From positions 1-20,125 of the forward strand of contig JACETS010000024.1 in the NCBI GenBank assembly GCA_013911195.1: 20,125 bases of DNA. Reading direction: 5' to 3'. This stretch comes from Verrucomicrobiales bacterium. GTDB lineage: Bacteria; Verrucomicrobiota; Verrucomicrobiia; Verrucomicrobiales; DEV007. The position numbers were made by a program, and so were the translations under genes. Each line of letters opens with the position of its first letter. Within the stretch, counting starts at the first letter, position 1. This document shows, piece after piece, positions 7,205 through 15,753 of the stretch. The notes beneath the pieces were generated by a model. That model saw nothing but the letters and a program-made list of their open reading frames with translations, had not been told where the DNA came from and made no database searches.

Positions 7205-9355
7205 ATGAAACCTTCATACTTAAAAAATCTCTTACTTATTATTCTTTCAATTTTCTCAACGTATTTTTCGGGGTTTGGGGCCAATCGGCCAAATGTTGTC
7301 ATCGTAATGACTGATGATCAGGGTTATGGCGATCTTTCATGTCACGGCAATCCAATTCTTAAAACCCCTCATCTAGATAAACTATACAGCGAATCTGTTC
7401 GGTTAACCGATTATCATGTTGCTCCTACATGTTCTCCCACTAGAGCTGCATTTATTACCGGGCGTTGGACAAATAGAACAGGTGTTTGGCATACAATTAT
7501 GGGGCGATCAATGTTACGTCATAATGAGGTTACAATTGGTCAAATTTTTGCCGATGGAGATTATCATACTGGCATGTTTGGCAAATGGCATTTAGGTGAC
7601 AATTATCCATACCGTCCTGAAGATAGAGGCTTTCAGGAAGTCCTTCGACATGGCGGTGGTGGAGTTGGGCAAACTCCCGATTATTGGGACAATGCTTACT
7701 TTGATGGTTCCTATTTCCATAATGGTAAAGCCGTACCAGTAAAAGGTTTCTGTACGGACGTTTATTTTGATTATGCAAAACGTTTTATTAGAAAGGTAAA
7801 GAAAAGTGAGAACCCCTTCCTTATTTATCTCTGCACCAATGCCCCTCACGGGCCGATGCATTCGCCTGAAAAGTTCAGTAAACCTTACCTTAATCAAGGA
7901 GTTAACGTAGGTAATTTTCTTGGGATGATTGCAAATATTGATGAAAACGTAGGATCAATGAGAGCCTTTCTTGAGAATGAGGGGCTTGCTGAAGATACTA
8001 TCTTTATTTTCACAACTGATAACGGCACATCAAGTGGAGCGAATATTCACAATAATGGAATGCGAGGTCGTAAGGGGAGTGAATATGATGGTGGCCATCG
8101 TGTTCCTTTCTTTATGCATTGGCCAAACGGAGGACTCAATAAAGGACGTAACGTGGACACTATCACATCCTATGTAGACGTGGTTCCGACGTTAATTGAT
8201 TATTGTAAAGTAAAGCCTCCAAAAGATGTAAAATTTGATGGAGTAAATATTCGACCACTCATTGAAGGCAAATCACAAAATTGGCCCGACCGTATCCTAA
8301 TTACAGACTCACAGCGTGTTCGTGACCCAATTAAATGGCGCAAGAGTTCCGTAATGACGGATCAATGGAGACTCGTAAATGGCAAAGAACTTTATGACAT
8401 AAAGACTGATCCAGGACAGAAGAACAATATATTTAAGGCCAAGCCGAAGGTCGTCGACCGTCTTACTAAATTTTATGATGCATGGTGGAAAGAAATTGTG
8501 CCTACCTTTGGTCAGCCCACAGCGATATATCTTGGCGCCGATGCCCCTCTGGCTAATCCTGTAACTTTAACATGCCACGATTGGATTGCTGATGGGAGTA
8601 CACCATGGAATCAACGTCACATTCGTAATGCAGAGAAAAAACCCTCCAATACAGGGTTTTGGGCTGTCGATATCAAAAGTGCTGGAGATTATACTGTCGA
8701 ATTAAGACGCTGGCCAAAAGAATCAGATATGGCTATCACTGCGGAGCTCGAAGCTGGAGCGGACGTTCCTGGAGTCAAACCTTTTAGAGCTGCCGTAGGA
8801 AAACCATTTCCCGCAGTCAAAGCTCATCTTAAGTTAGGTGGTAAAGAATTAACTCTGCCCGTTAAAAAAACAGACAAAGGGATCACTTTTAAAATTTCAC
8901 TCGAAGAAGGTAGGGATGAATTGTGGGCCAAATTTACTGATGCCTCGGGTACTGCTATGGGGGCCTTTTATGCTTATGTTACGAGGCACGATCCAGATGA
9001 AAATGCATCTCAAAGCGAGCCATTACCTCAAAGAAATATCACTGAAGAACATTTAAAAGCCATCGGAGATTTTCACTTAGCTGCTGAAGAGGGTGATCTT
9101 GCAGCATTAGAACAATGCCTGAAAAATGGAACCGATATTAATTCTGTCAGAGGAAAAGGTTCTCTCAGGGTTCTACATAGAGCGGCTTCGGCAGGTAATA
9201 AGACTTTAGTCACCTTTCTCATTAAAGAAAAAGCCGATATCAATGCTTGGTCTATTGAGGGAACACCTCTCGACGTGGCACTCAAAAGTAAACACCAAGA
9301 AATTGCATTATTGATTCGAAAACAAGGCGGCAAAAAATCAGAAGAAATTCAGTAA
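7205..9355 (+). CDS. Secreted arylsulfatase with C-terminal ankyrin repeats
   Basis: A 716-residue sulfatase (PF00884) that should hydrolyse sulfate esters, probably on a glycan. Numbering from the ATG at 7205: signal peptide about 1-26; RPNVVIVMTDDQGYGD, with metal ligands Asp37 and Asp38; CSPTR at 76-80, whose Cys76 is the formylglycine precursor; GKWHLG (126-131); and the TTDNG metal site with Asp272 and Asn273. Residues about 442-594 form a beta-rich C-terminal domain seen in other planctomycete-type sulfatases (HDW, WNQRHIR, GFWAVDI). Residues about 617-707 then carry two to three ankyrin repeats (FHLAAEEGDLAALEQCL, VLHRAASAGNKTLVTFL, TPLDVALKSKHQEIALL), which is unusual for a sulfatase. 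An upstream in-frame ATG at 7166 would add 13 polar residues; I prefer 7205 because it starts the signal peptide and has GAAG five bases upstream. Activation needs a formylglycine-generating enzyme, not encoded here. Confidence 0.95.
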   Translation: MKPSYLKNLLLIILSIFSTYFSGFGANRPNVVIVMTDDQGYGDLSCHGNPILKTPHLDKLYSESVRLTDYHVAPTCSPTRAAFITGRWTNRTGVWHTIMGRSMLRHNEVTIGQIFADGDYHTGMFGKWHLGDNYPYRPEDRGFQEVLRHGGGGVGQTPDYWDNAYFDGSYFHNGKAVPVKGFCTDVYFDYAKRFIRKVKKSENPFLIYLCTNAPHGPMHSPEKFSKPYLNQGVNVGNFLGMIANIDENVGSMRAFLENEGLAEDTIFIFTTDNGTSSGANIHNNGMRGRKGSEYDGGHRVPFFMHWPNGGLNKGRNVDTITSYVDVVPTLIDYCKVKPPKDVKFDGVNIRPLIEGKSQNWPDRILITDSQRVRDPIKWRKSSVMTDQWRLVNGKELYDIKTDPGQKNNIFKAKPKVVDRLTKFYDAWWKEIVPTFGQPTAIYLGADAPLANPVTLTCHDWIADGSTPWNQRHIRNAEKKPSNTGFWAVDIKSAGDYTVELRRWPKESDMAITAELEAGADVPGVKPFRAAVGKPFPAVKAHLKLGGKELTLPVKKTDKGITFKISLEEGRDELWAKFTDASGTAMGAFYAYVTRHDPDENASQSEPLPQRNITEEHLKAIGDFHLAAEEGDLAALEQCLKNGTDINSVRGKGSLRVLHRAASAGNKTLVTFLIKEKADINAWSIEGTPLDVALKSKHQEIALLIRKQGGKKSEEIQ

Positions 9356-9410
9356 ATTAGGTTCTTTAGATAGAATAGGAACATATTCACCATTGTCGTC
9401 AAACAGTGTA

Positions 9411-10586
9411 ATGAAACCTTTCGTAATATTCCTAATTTCTCTATTCATTACTTTGACGATCAGAGGCGTTTTTGCTTTCGAGATAGTAAAAACTCCTACT
9501 AATAAAAATTCTTTAGCACCAAATTTATGTTCTTTTGGAAATCACTTTGCACTGAGTTGGATTGAGCGAAATACAGACGGTGAGGCGAGATTACAAATGG
9601 CAACTTGGAATGGCTCGGAGTTTGATGAAATAAGATTGATTGCTAAATCAAAGGGAATGTTTGCTAACTGGGCGGATATACCCTCTCTTGTTGAAGCCCC
9701 TTCAGGAGATCTTTATGCTCACTGGCTTAATCGCATTGGCAATGAAACCTATGCATATGGCATTCAAATCGAACGTTCTATTGACCATGGCAAAAGTTGG
9801 CAATCACTTGGGTGGTTACATAACGACACTAGCGCGACAGAACATGGTTTTGTCTCACTAATTCCTGAAAATCGCCACGTTCGTGCGTTCTGGCTTGATG
9901 GCCGACAGATGAAAAAACCAACAGGCAAAATGATGCTCCGAACTGCCATATTGGATGGTAATAAAATTAAGAGTGAAAATATGTTGGATGATGACGTATG
10001 CACCTGCTGCCCTACAGGAGCAATTCAATTACCCAGCGGCTCGGCAGTTGTTTATCGAGACCGTTTGCCTCAAGAGGTTCGTGATATCAGCCTAGTTCAT
10101 CTAAAGAATGATGCATGGTCTAAGCCATGTAGAATTCAGAAAGACAATTGGGTAATGCCTGGGTGCCCTGTTAATGGACCGAGCATCGCCACAAATGGTA
10201 ATATTATTGCAGTAAGCCGATTCACTGTTATCAATAATAAAGCGAAAATAATTCTTAGATTATTTAAAGACGGGAAAGCCGAATCCGGTGAAGAAATCAT
10301 ACTTGATGAAAATGTTCCGGTCGGGCGTTGTGTCACAGTCTGCAGCGAAAATGCTGTATATAATATTTGGATTGGAGATGATAAAAAACAAACTGTATTG
10401 CGTATGGCTGAAGTTTCTTTATCTGGTAAAATCAAACGAAAGATAACACTTGTTCCGATTGATAAAGATCGTTCAAGTGGTATGCCACGAGCAATTTTTA
10501 GCAATAATTACTTATGGGTGAGTTGGACAGGTTCGAATCAAGTTAGACTAGGGAGACTGAAGGCTAATATCGAGACAGGCGACTAA
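9411..10586 (+). CDS. Secreted sialidase-fold (BNR/Asp-box) protein with CxCC motif
   Basis: A 391-residue exported protein (signal peptide about 1-22) that looks like a sialidase-type beta-propeller. One clear Asp box is present, SIDHGKSW at 123-130, along with propeller-like repeats. The most distinctive block is DDVCTCCPTGA (194-204) followed by VVYRDR (213-218), EVRDISLV (222-229) and NWVMPGCPVNGP (246-257). I recall this combination from a family of uncharacterised sialidase-like proteins in several phyla. The sialidase Arg triad and nucleophilic Tyr cannot be identified, so sialidase activity should not be assumed. The clustered cysteines (197, 199, 200, 252) may bind metal or form disulfides. 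The start is ATG 9411; an in-frame TTG at 9393 would add only six residues. It lies between two sulfatase genes on the same strand, 55 nt after the first. Confidence 0.85.
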   Translation: MKPFVIFLISLFITLTIRGVFAFEIVKTPTNKNSLAPNLCSFGNHFALSWIERNTDGEARLQMATWNGSEFDEIRLIAKSKGMFANWADIPSLVEAPSGDLYAHWLNRIGNETYAYGIQIERSIDHGKSWQSLGWLHNDTSATEHGFVSLIPENRHVRAFWLDGRQMKKPTGKMMLRTAILDGNKIKSENMLDDDVCTCCPTGAIQLPSGSAVVYRDRLPQEVRDISLVHLKNDAWSKPCRIQKDNWVMPGCPVNGPSIATNGNIIAVSRFTVINNKAKIILRLFKDGKAESGEEIILDENVPVGRCVTVCSENAVYNIWIGDDKKQTVLRMAEVSLSGKIKRKITLVPIDKDRSSGMPRAIFSNNYLWVSWTGSNQVRLGRLKANIETGD

Positions 10587-10712
10587 AACTAACAAAGCTA
10601 GACAATCTGAAGTGGCACTCTTAGCCTGTATATCAGCATAAAAAAACTTGTTCCTAAGGACAGACCAATATTAGTGACTAACAGCACTTAGAAATATTAT
10701 CACATAATAATA

Positions 10713-12269
10713 ATGAAAACCTCCAAACTTATAAGGACATTTATTCTTTTATTTTCTTTTCTGTCCAGCGCCGGACTCGCCAGCGAAAAAATCCGCAAAC
10801 CTAATATTATCTTCTTTCTCGTGGATGATCTGGGTTGGAGCGATGTTGGGTGTTATGGTAGCACATTTCATGAAACACCAAATATTGATCAGCTCGCCAA
10901 AGAGGGAATCCGTTTCGATAATGCATATTCAACCTGCCACGTATGTTCCCCGAGCCGGGCAAGCATTCTAACAGGTAAGTACCCAGCACGAATTGATCTG
11001 ACCGAATGGTTAGGAGGTCGACCCGAGAGAAAATATGAAAAGCTACATAGTGCAAAAAAATTGGTGTCACTGCCTGATGAAGAAATCACTTTGGCTGAAA
11101 CCTTAAAAAAACACGGATACTCGACCGCGAATTATGGTAAAGCGCATTTACGGAAAGACCCAAAAACTTACGGATTTGATGAAGCCATTGTCGGGTGGGT
11201 TCGTTCTTATTATTATCCTTTCTCGGGTCAGTATACAAAAACACTTCCTTCAAAAAAGGGCGACTACTATACGGACAAGCTAACGGATGCCGCACTAGAT
11301 TTCATCGAACGAAAGAAAGATCAACCTTTCTTTGTTCACATGGAACATTTTGCGGTACACGACCCTATTCAAGGACGTAAAGATCTAGTTGAAAAATATC
11401 AAAAAAAATTGAAATCCATGCCAAAAATTGATGGCCCAGATTACATTCTTGAACCTAACCCGGATGCTGTTGCTCTTTCCAAAGAACAAATTAAAAAATT
11501 GGAGAGGGATGATAATTTGAAAACACATCAAGACAACCGTGTTTGGTGGGTAAAACAAAAACAGGACAATGTTGAATTCGCAGGAATGCTTGAAGCTACT
11601 GACGAAAGCCTAGGACGAATTCGTGCCAAATTGGATGAACTTGGATTATCACAAAATACCATCATCATCTTCACTGCCGATAATGGCGGTATGTCCGCTT
11701 CTAACCAATATTATGGGGTTAATCATAATGAAGAACAACTTAACAGTCGATTCGCCTCTTCAAATCTGCCTTTGCGAGGCGCTAAGGGATGGAATTACGA
11801 AGGCGGTATTAGAGTACCGTTAATTGTTTACTGGCCGGGACAAACTAAACCCCAAACTATGTCACACTCAATCGTTACTGGAACAGATTTTTATCCAACT
11901 ATTATGGAAATGCTCAATATCCCCAAGCTACCTGAGCAGCATGTGGATGGAAAAAGTTTTGTTAATGCTTTGAAGGGTAAAACCCATGAACGAGGGGCTA
12001 TTTACTGGCATTTTCCACACTATAGTAATCACGGGTATCAAAGTCCGGGTGGAGCAATTCGATTAGGAAATTATAAACTTCTAGAATACTACGAAAACTC
12101 TACTGTCCAATTATTTGATTTGCATAATGATCCTGGGGAACAGAATGACCTTTCCAAATCAAAACCTGAAATTTCCAAAAAACTATTGAGCATGTTGCAT
12201 GATTGGCGAAAAAATGTTGAAGCAAAAATGCCTCAAGTTAAAACCGCTCATAATAGTTCACGCAATTAA
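10713..12269 (+). CDS. Secreted arylsulfatase A-type sulfatase
   Basis: A 518-residue sulfatase of the Cys type, exported through a Sec signal peptide (about 1-23). Active-site elements are KPNIIFFLVDDLGWSDVG, with metal ligands Asp38 and Asp39; CSPSR at 78-82, with Cys78 as formylglycine precursor; YGKAHL (141-146); and TADNGG, with Asp323 and Asn324. A C-terminal block near LFDLHNDPGEQNDL (467-480) is typical of the family. A second cysteine (Cys75) lies three residues before the catalytic one. The substrate is unknown but differs from that of the first sulfatase, because the insertion loops, the region after TGKYPARID and the C-terminus are unrelated. The 126-nt leader shows no strong promoter, so it may share transcription with the upstream genes. 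The LamG-like gene follows 9 nt after its stop. Confidence 0.96.
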   Translation: MKTSKLIRTFILLFSFLSSAGLASEKIRKPNIIFFLVDDLGWSDVGCYGSTFHETPNIDQLAKEGIRFDNAYSTCHVCSPSRASILTGKYPARIDLTEWLGGRPERKYEKLHSAKKLVSLPDEEITLAETLKKHGYSTANYGKAHLRKDPKTYGFDEAIVGWVRSYYYPFSGQYTKTLPSKKGDYYTDKLTDAALDFIERKKDQPFFVHMEHFAVHDPIQGRKDLVEKYQKKLKSMPKIDGPDYILEPNPDAVALSKEQIKKLERDDNLKTHQDNRVWWVKQKQDNVEFAGMLEATDESLGRIRAKLDELGLSQNTIIIFTADNGGMSASNQYYGVNHNEEQLNSRFASSNLPLRGAKGWNYEGGIRVPLIVYWPGQTKPQTMSHSIVTGTDFYPTIMEMLNIPKLPEQHVDGKSFVNALKGKTHERGAIYWHFPHYSNHGYQSPGGAIRLGNYKLLEYYENSTVQLFDLHNDPGEQNDLSKSKPEISKKLLSMLHDWRKNVEAKMPQVKTAHNSSRN

Positions 12270-12278
12270 ATAATCGAT

Positions 12279-13121
12279 ATGATACCATTAGTTCCGATAA
12301 TCTTTTTCTTTATTATTTTAATTAGTACTGGGCATTCAGATGATTTGTCTCTGAAGAAATCTTTAACCTTTTATGCTTCCTTTGATAATGGGACTAACGC
12401 TGAAATCGCTAAAGGTGACAAACAGCTTTATACCCTTATTAATAAAAAATCTAAACTGGGAAATCATACTGATGGGATGACACGCCTGGTGAAGGGAGCA
12501 GGCCTTTCTGGTGATGCATTAATGTTCTCAAAGCGAAATGCAAAATGGCTATTTTACGATGGTAATAAAAATTTCCACTTTGCTGAAAAAAATTGGAGTG
12601 GCAGTGTCTCTTTTTGGATGAAAGTCGACCCTATCAACAAGCTTGATCCAGGTTATGTGGATCCCATTCAAATTACTCCAAATACTTGGAATGATGCTTC
12701 GTTTTTTGTAGATTTTGATAAAGGTGGACAACCCAGACCTTTCAGACTTGGCGCCTTTGCCGATAAATCTGTTTGGAATCCGGATAATAAAGAAATCCCT
12801 GAGCCAGAGCGCCCTTTAGTCACCGCAAAATCCAACCCATTTAGCGATAAAAAATGGACACACGTGGCTTTCACCTGGGAGCGCTTCAATACAGACAAAA
12901 AAGACGGCATAGCAACGCTATATCTTAATGGAAAAAATGAGGGTTCAATTAAAAACTGGAATCAGAATTTCTCATGGGCGGGCAAAACTCACCGAATCCT
13001 TATTGGTTTAAACTATATGGGTTTATTTGATGATCTTGCCTGCTTCAACCGTACACTTAGCCAAAAGGAAATAGAGTCGATTTATAATCACAAGAAAAGT
13101 CTTCTTGGATTACTAAAGTAG
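12279..13121 (+). CDS. Secreted LamG-like (concanavalin-type) protein
   Basis: A 280-residue secreted protein (signal peptide about 1-20, MIPLVPIIFFFIILISTGHS) made of one LamG/pentraxin-like concanavalin A beta-sandwich. Typical features are LTFYASFDNGTNAE (29-42), SVSFWMKVDP (109-118), KKWTHVAFTWE (191-201), IATLYLNGKNEGSI (211-224) and GLFDDLACFNRTLSQKEIESI (248-268). Such domains usually bind carbohydrate and sometimes Ca2+; no catalytic residues are evident. It lies 9 nt after the second sulfatase and is probably cotranscribed, so it may act as a glycan-binding partner (inference). It converges on the DUF1080 gene with only 12 nt between the two stop codons. Confidence 0.88.
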   Translation: MIPLVPIIFFFIILISTGHSDDLSLKKSLTFYASFDNGTNAEIAKGDKQLYTLINKKSKLGNHTDGMTRLVKGAGLSGDALMFSKRNAKWLFYDGNKNFHFAEKNWSGSVSFWMKVDPINKLDPGYVDPIQITPNTWNDASFFVDFDKGGQPRPFRLGAFADKSVWNPDNKEIPEPERPLVTAKSNPFSDKKWTHVAFTWERFNTDKKDGIATLYLNGKNEGSIKNWNQNFSWAGKTHRILIGLNYMGLFDDLACFNRTLSQKEIESIYNHKKSLLGLLK

Positions 13122-13133
13122 AATTTCAGATTT

Positions 13134-13907
13134 TTAATCTAAAGGCAGTAACTCAACCTTACGAAATTCGCATGAGTGACTCTCACTCTGCAAAGATATG
13201 GTTCCGCCTTCAAGCTTCGTACCATCGTTCAAATGGGGATGCTGATATTCTAGAACGACTTTTCCTTCAACAACATGTTTGAAACTTTTATATCCATCTA
13301 CAACTACTTCCGCAGTAACCCACTGGTCACCATGATAGGTCTTAGATTTAGAATTGATACAGTGTCTTTTAAGAGGCTTTTCATTCATTATGACATCTGT
13401 TCCTGGCGTACAAAGATTAAGCGTAGTACGTTTTCCCTCCCCATTGCCACCAAGCAATTGTACCTCGATTGAGTTAGGGAAATCTTGATCAATCTTCATT
13501 GTTTTGGGATCTTGTCCATGAAGCATAAGGCCACTGTTACGAAACGCCCATCCTGGACCCCCTTTCAACTGTTCACCTAGAAAACGATATTCTACACGAA
13601 GTCGGTAACGGGAATACGGGGTTTTGTAAAAAAGGTGGCCAAATGTTTGATTAAACTCATCGTAATTTTCATAGCTGACCTTAATAGCCCCGTCTGCAAC
13701 CCGAAATGTTTCACGCTTATCCTCTCCTAATTTTTCATATCGAATCTTAGGCGTCCAGCCTGTCAGGTCCTTACCATTGAAGAGTTGAATCCACTTTTCC
13801 TTTTTTGGGTCTTTATTTTCACAAACAACTTCCTCAGCCGAGGCGCCGATAAAACTGAAGCCAAAAATGCTAGCGATGATATAGAAAAGAGATTTAGGTT
13901 GATTCAT
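13134..13907 (-). CDS. Secreted DUF1080 protein (3-keto-disaccharide hydrolase family)
   Basis: A 257-residue exported protein (signal peptide about 1-24) of the DUF1080 family (PF06439), a concanavalin-like beta-sandwich described as a 3-keto-disaccharide hydrolase domain. Characteristic blocks are WIQLFNGKDLTGW (39-51), FRVADGAIKV (68-77), YRLRVEYRF (101-109), FRNSGLMLHGQ (122-132), SIEVQLLGGNGEG (146-158), WVTAEVVVDG (196-205) and ISLQSESHSCEFRKVELLPL (237-256). It is the last gene of a minus-strand operon behind two ThuA-domain genes, with 25 nt separating it from the second. The pairing of ThuA and DUF1080 suggests cleavage of oxidised disaccharides, but the sequence does not show the substrate, and many family members are uncharacterised. 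Confidence 0.93.
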   Translation of the reverse strand: MNQPKSLFYIIASIFGFSFIGASAEEVVCENKDPKKEKWIQLFNGKDLTGWTPKIRYEKLGEDKRETFRVADGAIKVSYENYDEFNQTFGHLFYKTPYSRYRLRVEYRFLGEQLKGGPGWAFRNSGLMLHGQDPKTMKIDQDFPNSIEVQLLGGNGEGKRTTLNLCTPGTDVIMNEKPLKRHCINSKSKTYHGDQWVTAEVVVDGYKSFKHVVEGKVVLEYQHPHLNDGTKLEGGTISLQSESHSCEFRKVELLPLD

Positions 13908-13932
13908 AGTTTGCTACTATAGCCTCTTCTGA

Positions 13933-14790
13933 TTATTTTTGCTGACTATTTTTTACTGGGTTCGCTTTTGAAGGAACGCCTTTTTTAGGCACTTCAACGC
14001 CAGCTGTCCATGTAATAGCATTTAGAATAAGTGTACGCCAATCATGACTATCCCAAGTATGATGATAATGAGCACCGGTAGTGCCAAAACCTCGACCTTT
14101 TCCATCAGGACGCTCATAAGCCCAACCGATGTGTTGGATTTTTCCTTCAGCCATGGCTTTCCGCACATGAGGATTATTAGAGTGAGGTCCATCTTTTCGC
14201 TTCATTGTACTTTGAGGTGGATGAGCTGAAAGGATTGGCGTTACTCCCTTCATATTGGGTTGGAAGCGCATGTGATAGTACCATTCATCGTCTTGAGTAA
14301 AAGGCTTAACTCCTCTGGTAATTGGGTGCTCTGGTAAAGATTTGATCTCAGCAACCCAGTGTGGGTTAACTGACCAATGAGTCTCAAAATAACCACCTGT
14401 CGCTTCCAGCATAAGATCACCCGAATGTCCTTTGGGAACCTCCACCGCATAATGCAAACAAACGATTCCAACACCTTCATCAATCAGTTTTTCAAATTGG
14501 TCAAGGTCCTTCATTACAAGGTGCCCACCTCCACCGTTACAGAAAATAACTACACAGTCAGCTCCCTCGAAAACCTTAGCATCAGAGGGCCATCCCTTGT
14601 GGAGTGATGTTTCAAATCCGAGCCCACTTTCTTCAAGTGCTTTTGCAAGAAGCGCATTACCACTTTCATGAGCATGAGTTTTTGAGTTCTTTCCTCCATC
14701 AGCAAGAAAAACGATTTTCTTCTTTTCATCAGCCAATGAAGAAAATGAAAAAGCGACTACAGCACTGAGTATAGTTAAGAACAGTTTCAT
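13933..14790 (-). CDS. Secreted ThuA-domain protein (second copy)
   Basis: A 285-residue protein with a Sec signal peptide (about 1-20) and a ThuA domain (PF06283), a class I glutamine-amidotransferase-like flavodoxin fold named after the Sinorhizobium trehalose-utilisation gene. Recognisable parts are KIVFLADGG (25-33), DCVVIFCNGGGGH (78-90), GVGIVCLHYAVEVPKG (106-121), HPITRGVKPF (155-164) and GRGFGTTGAHYHHTWDSH near 232-249. The residue before the His of CLHYA matches the place of the amidotransferase nucleophile (Cys111), but ThuA proteins are not known as amidotransferases. Together with the upstream ThuA paralogue (30 nt away) and DUF1080 downstream (25 nt) it forms an apparent sugar-processing operon. 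The C-terminal tail after about 265 is Lys-rich and low in complexity. Confidence 0.92.
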   Translation of the reverse strand: MKLFLTILSAVVAFSFSSLADEKKKIVFLADGGKNSKTHAHESGNALLAKALEESGLGFETSLHKGWPSDAKVFEGADCVVIFCNGGGGHLVMKDLDQFEKLIDEGVGIVCLHYAVEVPKGHSGDLMLEATGGYFETHWSVNPHWVAEIKSLPEHPITRGVKPFTQDDEWYYHMRFQPNMKGVTPILSAHPPQSTMKRKDGPHSNNPHVRKAMAEGKIQHIGWAYERPDGKGRGFGTTGAHYHHTWDSHDWRTLILNAITWTAGVEVPKKGVPSKANPVKNSQQK

Positions 14791-14820
14791 TATAATATTA
14801 TTTTCGTCAGGTGTGAAATC

Positions 14821-15753
14821 TTAATTTGCAGGATAAGCCTTGATATCTTTTGTATCCCTTGAGGCCGCAGAATCTACTGGAAGAGCCGTAGCTGTTACGG
14901 CCGGATAGGTAACTTTTCCGGTTGCAGCCCATTCGGTTCCACGAATGAGAGTCTCTTGAAAAGCAACTCCAAGCATTGATTTGCTATCATGTCCCATAAC
15001 TGTGTGAAAAATTCTTCCCTTGCCATAAGTAATTGTCATCAAAACAGGTTCGTGACGCTCAGATCCACCTTTAGCAAGAGCAGTAGCAAGTATTTTCATG
15101 TTTTGCCCAGGACCACGCAAACGGTCATAGAGTTCTTCTTTTGCCTGAAGAAATTCAGTTGGCAAACCTTTAGTGATCGGATGTTCCTCTTCTCTAACTA
15201 TAACTTTATATTCTAAAGGTCGACCGTGAGAACCACCTCGGCCCTTTGATTCATCTCGAACAATTTTACCATCTTCCCAGTAGATATAGGGACCATGCTT
15301 CTCGTTACGTCCACCCCAACCGCCTAGACCAATCATCTCATTGTACTCTTTCCAGTTTGGGAAAGAATTATCGGCGGCATGAACAACGACCAAGTTACCT
15401 CCCTCTTTAACGTACTTAACGAAATCTGATTTTGTTTTTTCGGGCCATGAATCCCCGTTATAATTCGATAAGATGACGTGATACTTGGTAAAGTCTGGAT
15501 TAAATTCAGCAACCCGGCTTTTAGTAACAGTAGCGCGTTCAATTTCAAATTTTCCAGTAGCTTTGAGAGTATCAATCATGACTGGAGAACATCTGACCCA
15601 GTCGTGATTATTCTGACCATCAATCAAAAGAACCTTGATCTTGCCATCTTTGCTGTCTGAACCTTTATCCTCTGCGAACAAAAAGTTAATAGCCGTTAAA
15701 GCCGCAATGAAATAGGCAAGTAGAGAGATATTTTTATTTGGAGAATTTTTCAT
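14821..15753 (-). CDS. Secreted ThuA-domain protein (first copy)
   Basis: A 310-residue ThuA-domain protein (PF06283) with a Sec signal peptide (about 1-27). Key blocks are IKVLLIDGQNNHDW (39-52), YHVILSNYNGDSWPE (91-105), GGNLVVVHAADNSFPNW (118-134), GLGGWGGRN (142-150), HPITKGLPTEF (191-201) and VLMTITYGKGRIFHTVMGHD (237-256). It belongs to a different subgroup from the ThuA protein immediately downstream: the position of Cys111 in that copy is Val here (VVVHA). This is therefore old divergence and not a recent tandem duplication. It is the first gene of the ThuA-ThuA-DUF1080 operon and reads away from the GH71/99-like gene across a 247-nt region with paired inverted repeats. Its activity is unknown; a role in handling keto-sugars is inference from the neighbourhood. 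Confidence 0.92.
   Translation of the reverse strand: MKNSPNKNISLLAYFIAALTAINFLFAEDKGSDSKDGKIKVLLIDGQNNHDWVRCSPVMIDTLKATGKFEIERATVTKSRVAEFNPDFTKYHVILSNYNGDSWPEKTKSDFVKYVKEGGNLVVVHAADNSFPNWKEYNEMIGLGGWGGRNEKHGPYIYWEDGKIVRDESKGRGGSHGRPLEYKVIVREEEHPITKGLPTEFLQAKEELYDRLRGPGQNMKILATALAKGGSERHEPVLMTITYGKGRIFHTVMGHDSKSMLGVAFQETLIRGTEWAATGKVTYPAVTATALPVDSAASRDTKDIKAYPAN

Noticed and set aside
10136..10504. Antisense open frame of 122 codons inside the sialidase-fold gene
   Set aside because: The peptide has no recognisable domain and lies wholly within a well-supported gene on the other strand; the same holds for shorter antisense frames across the window, for example 7592-7897.
9411..10586. Calling the sialidase-fold protein an active exo-sialidase
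   Set aside because: An Asp box is present, but the Arg triad and catalytic Tyr/Glu cannot be identified.
13128..13140. Bidirectional terminator between the converging LamG and DUF1080 genes
   Set aside because: Only a 5-bp AT-rich stem with a 3-nt loop is present and it overlaps the end of a coding region.
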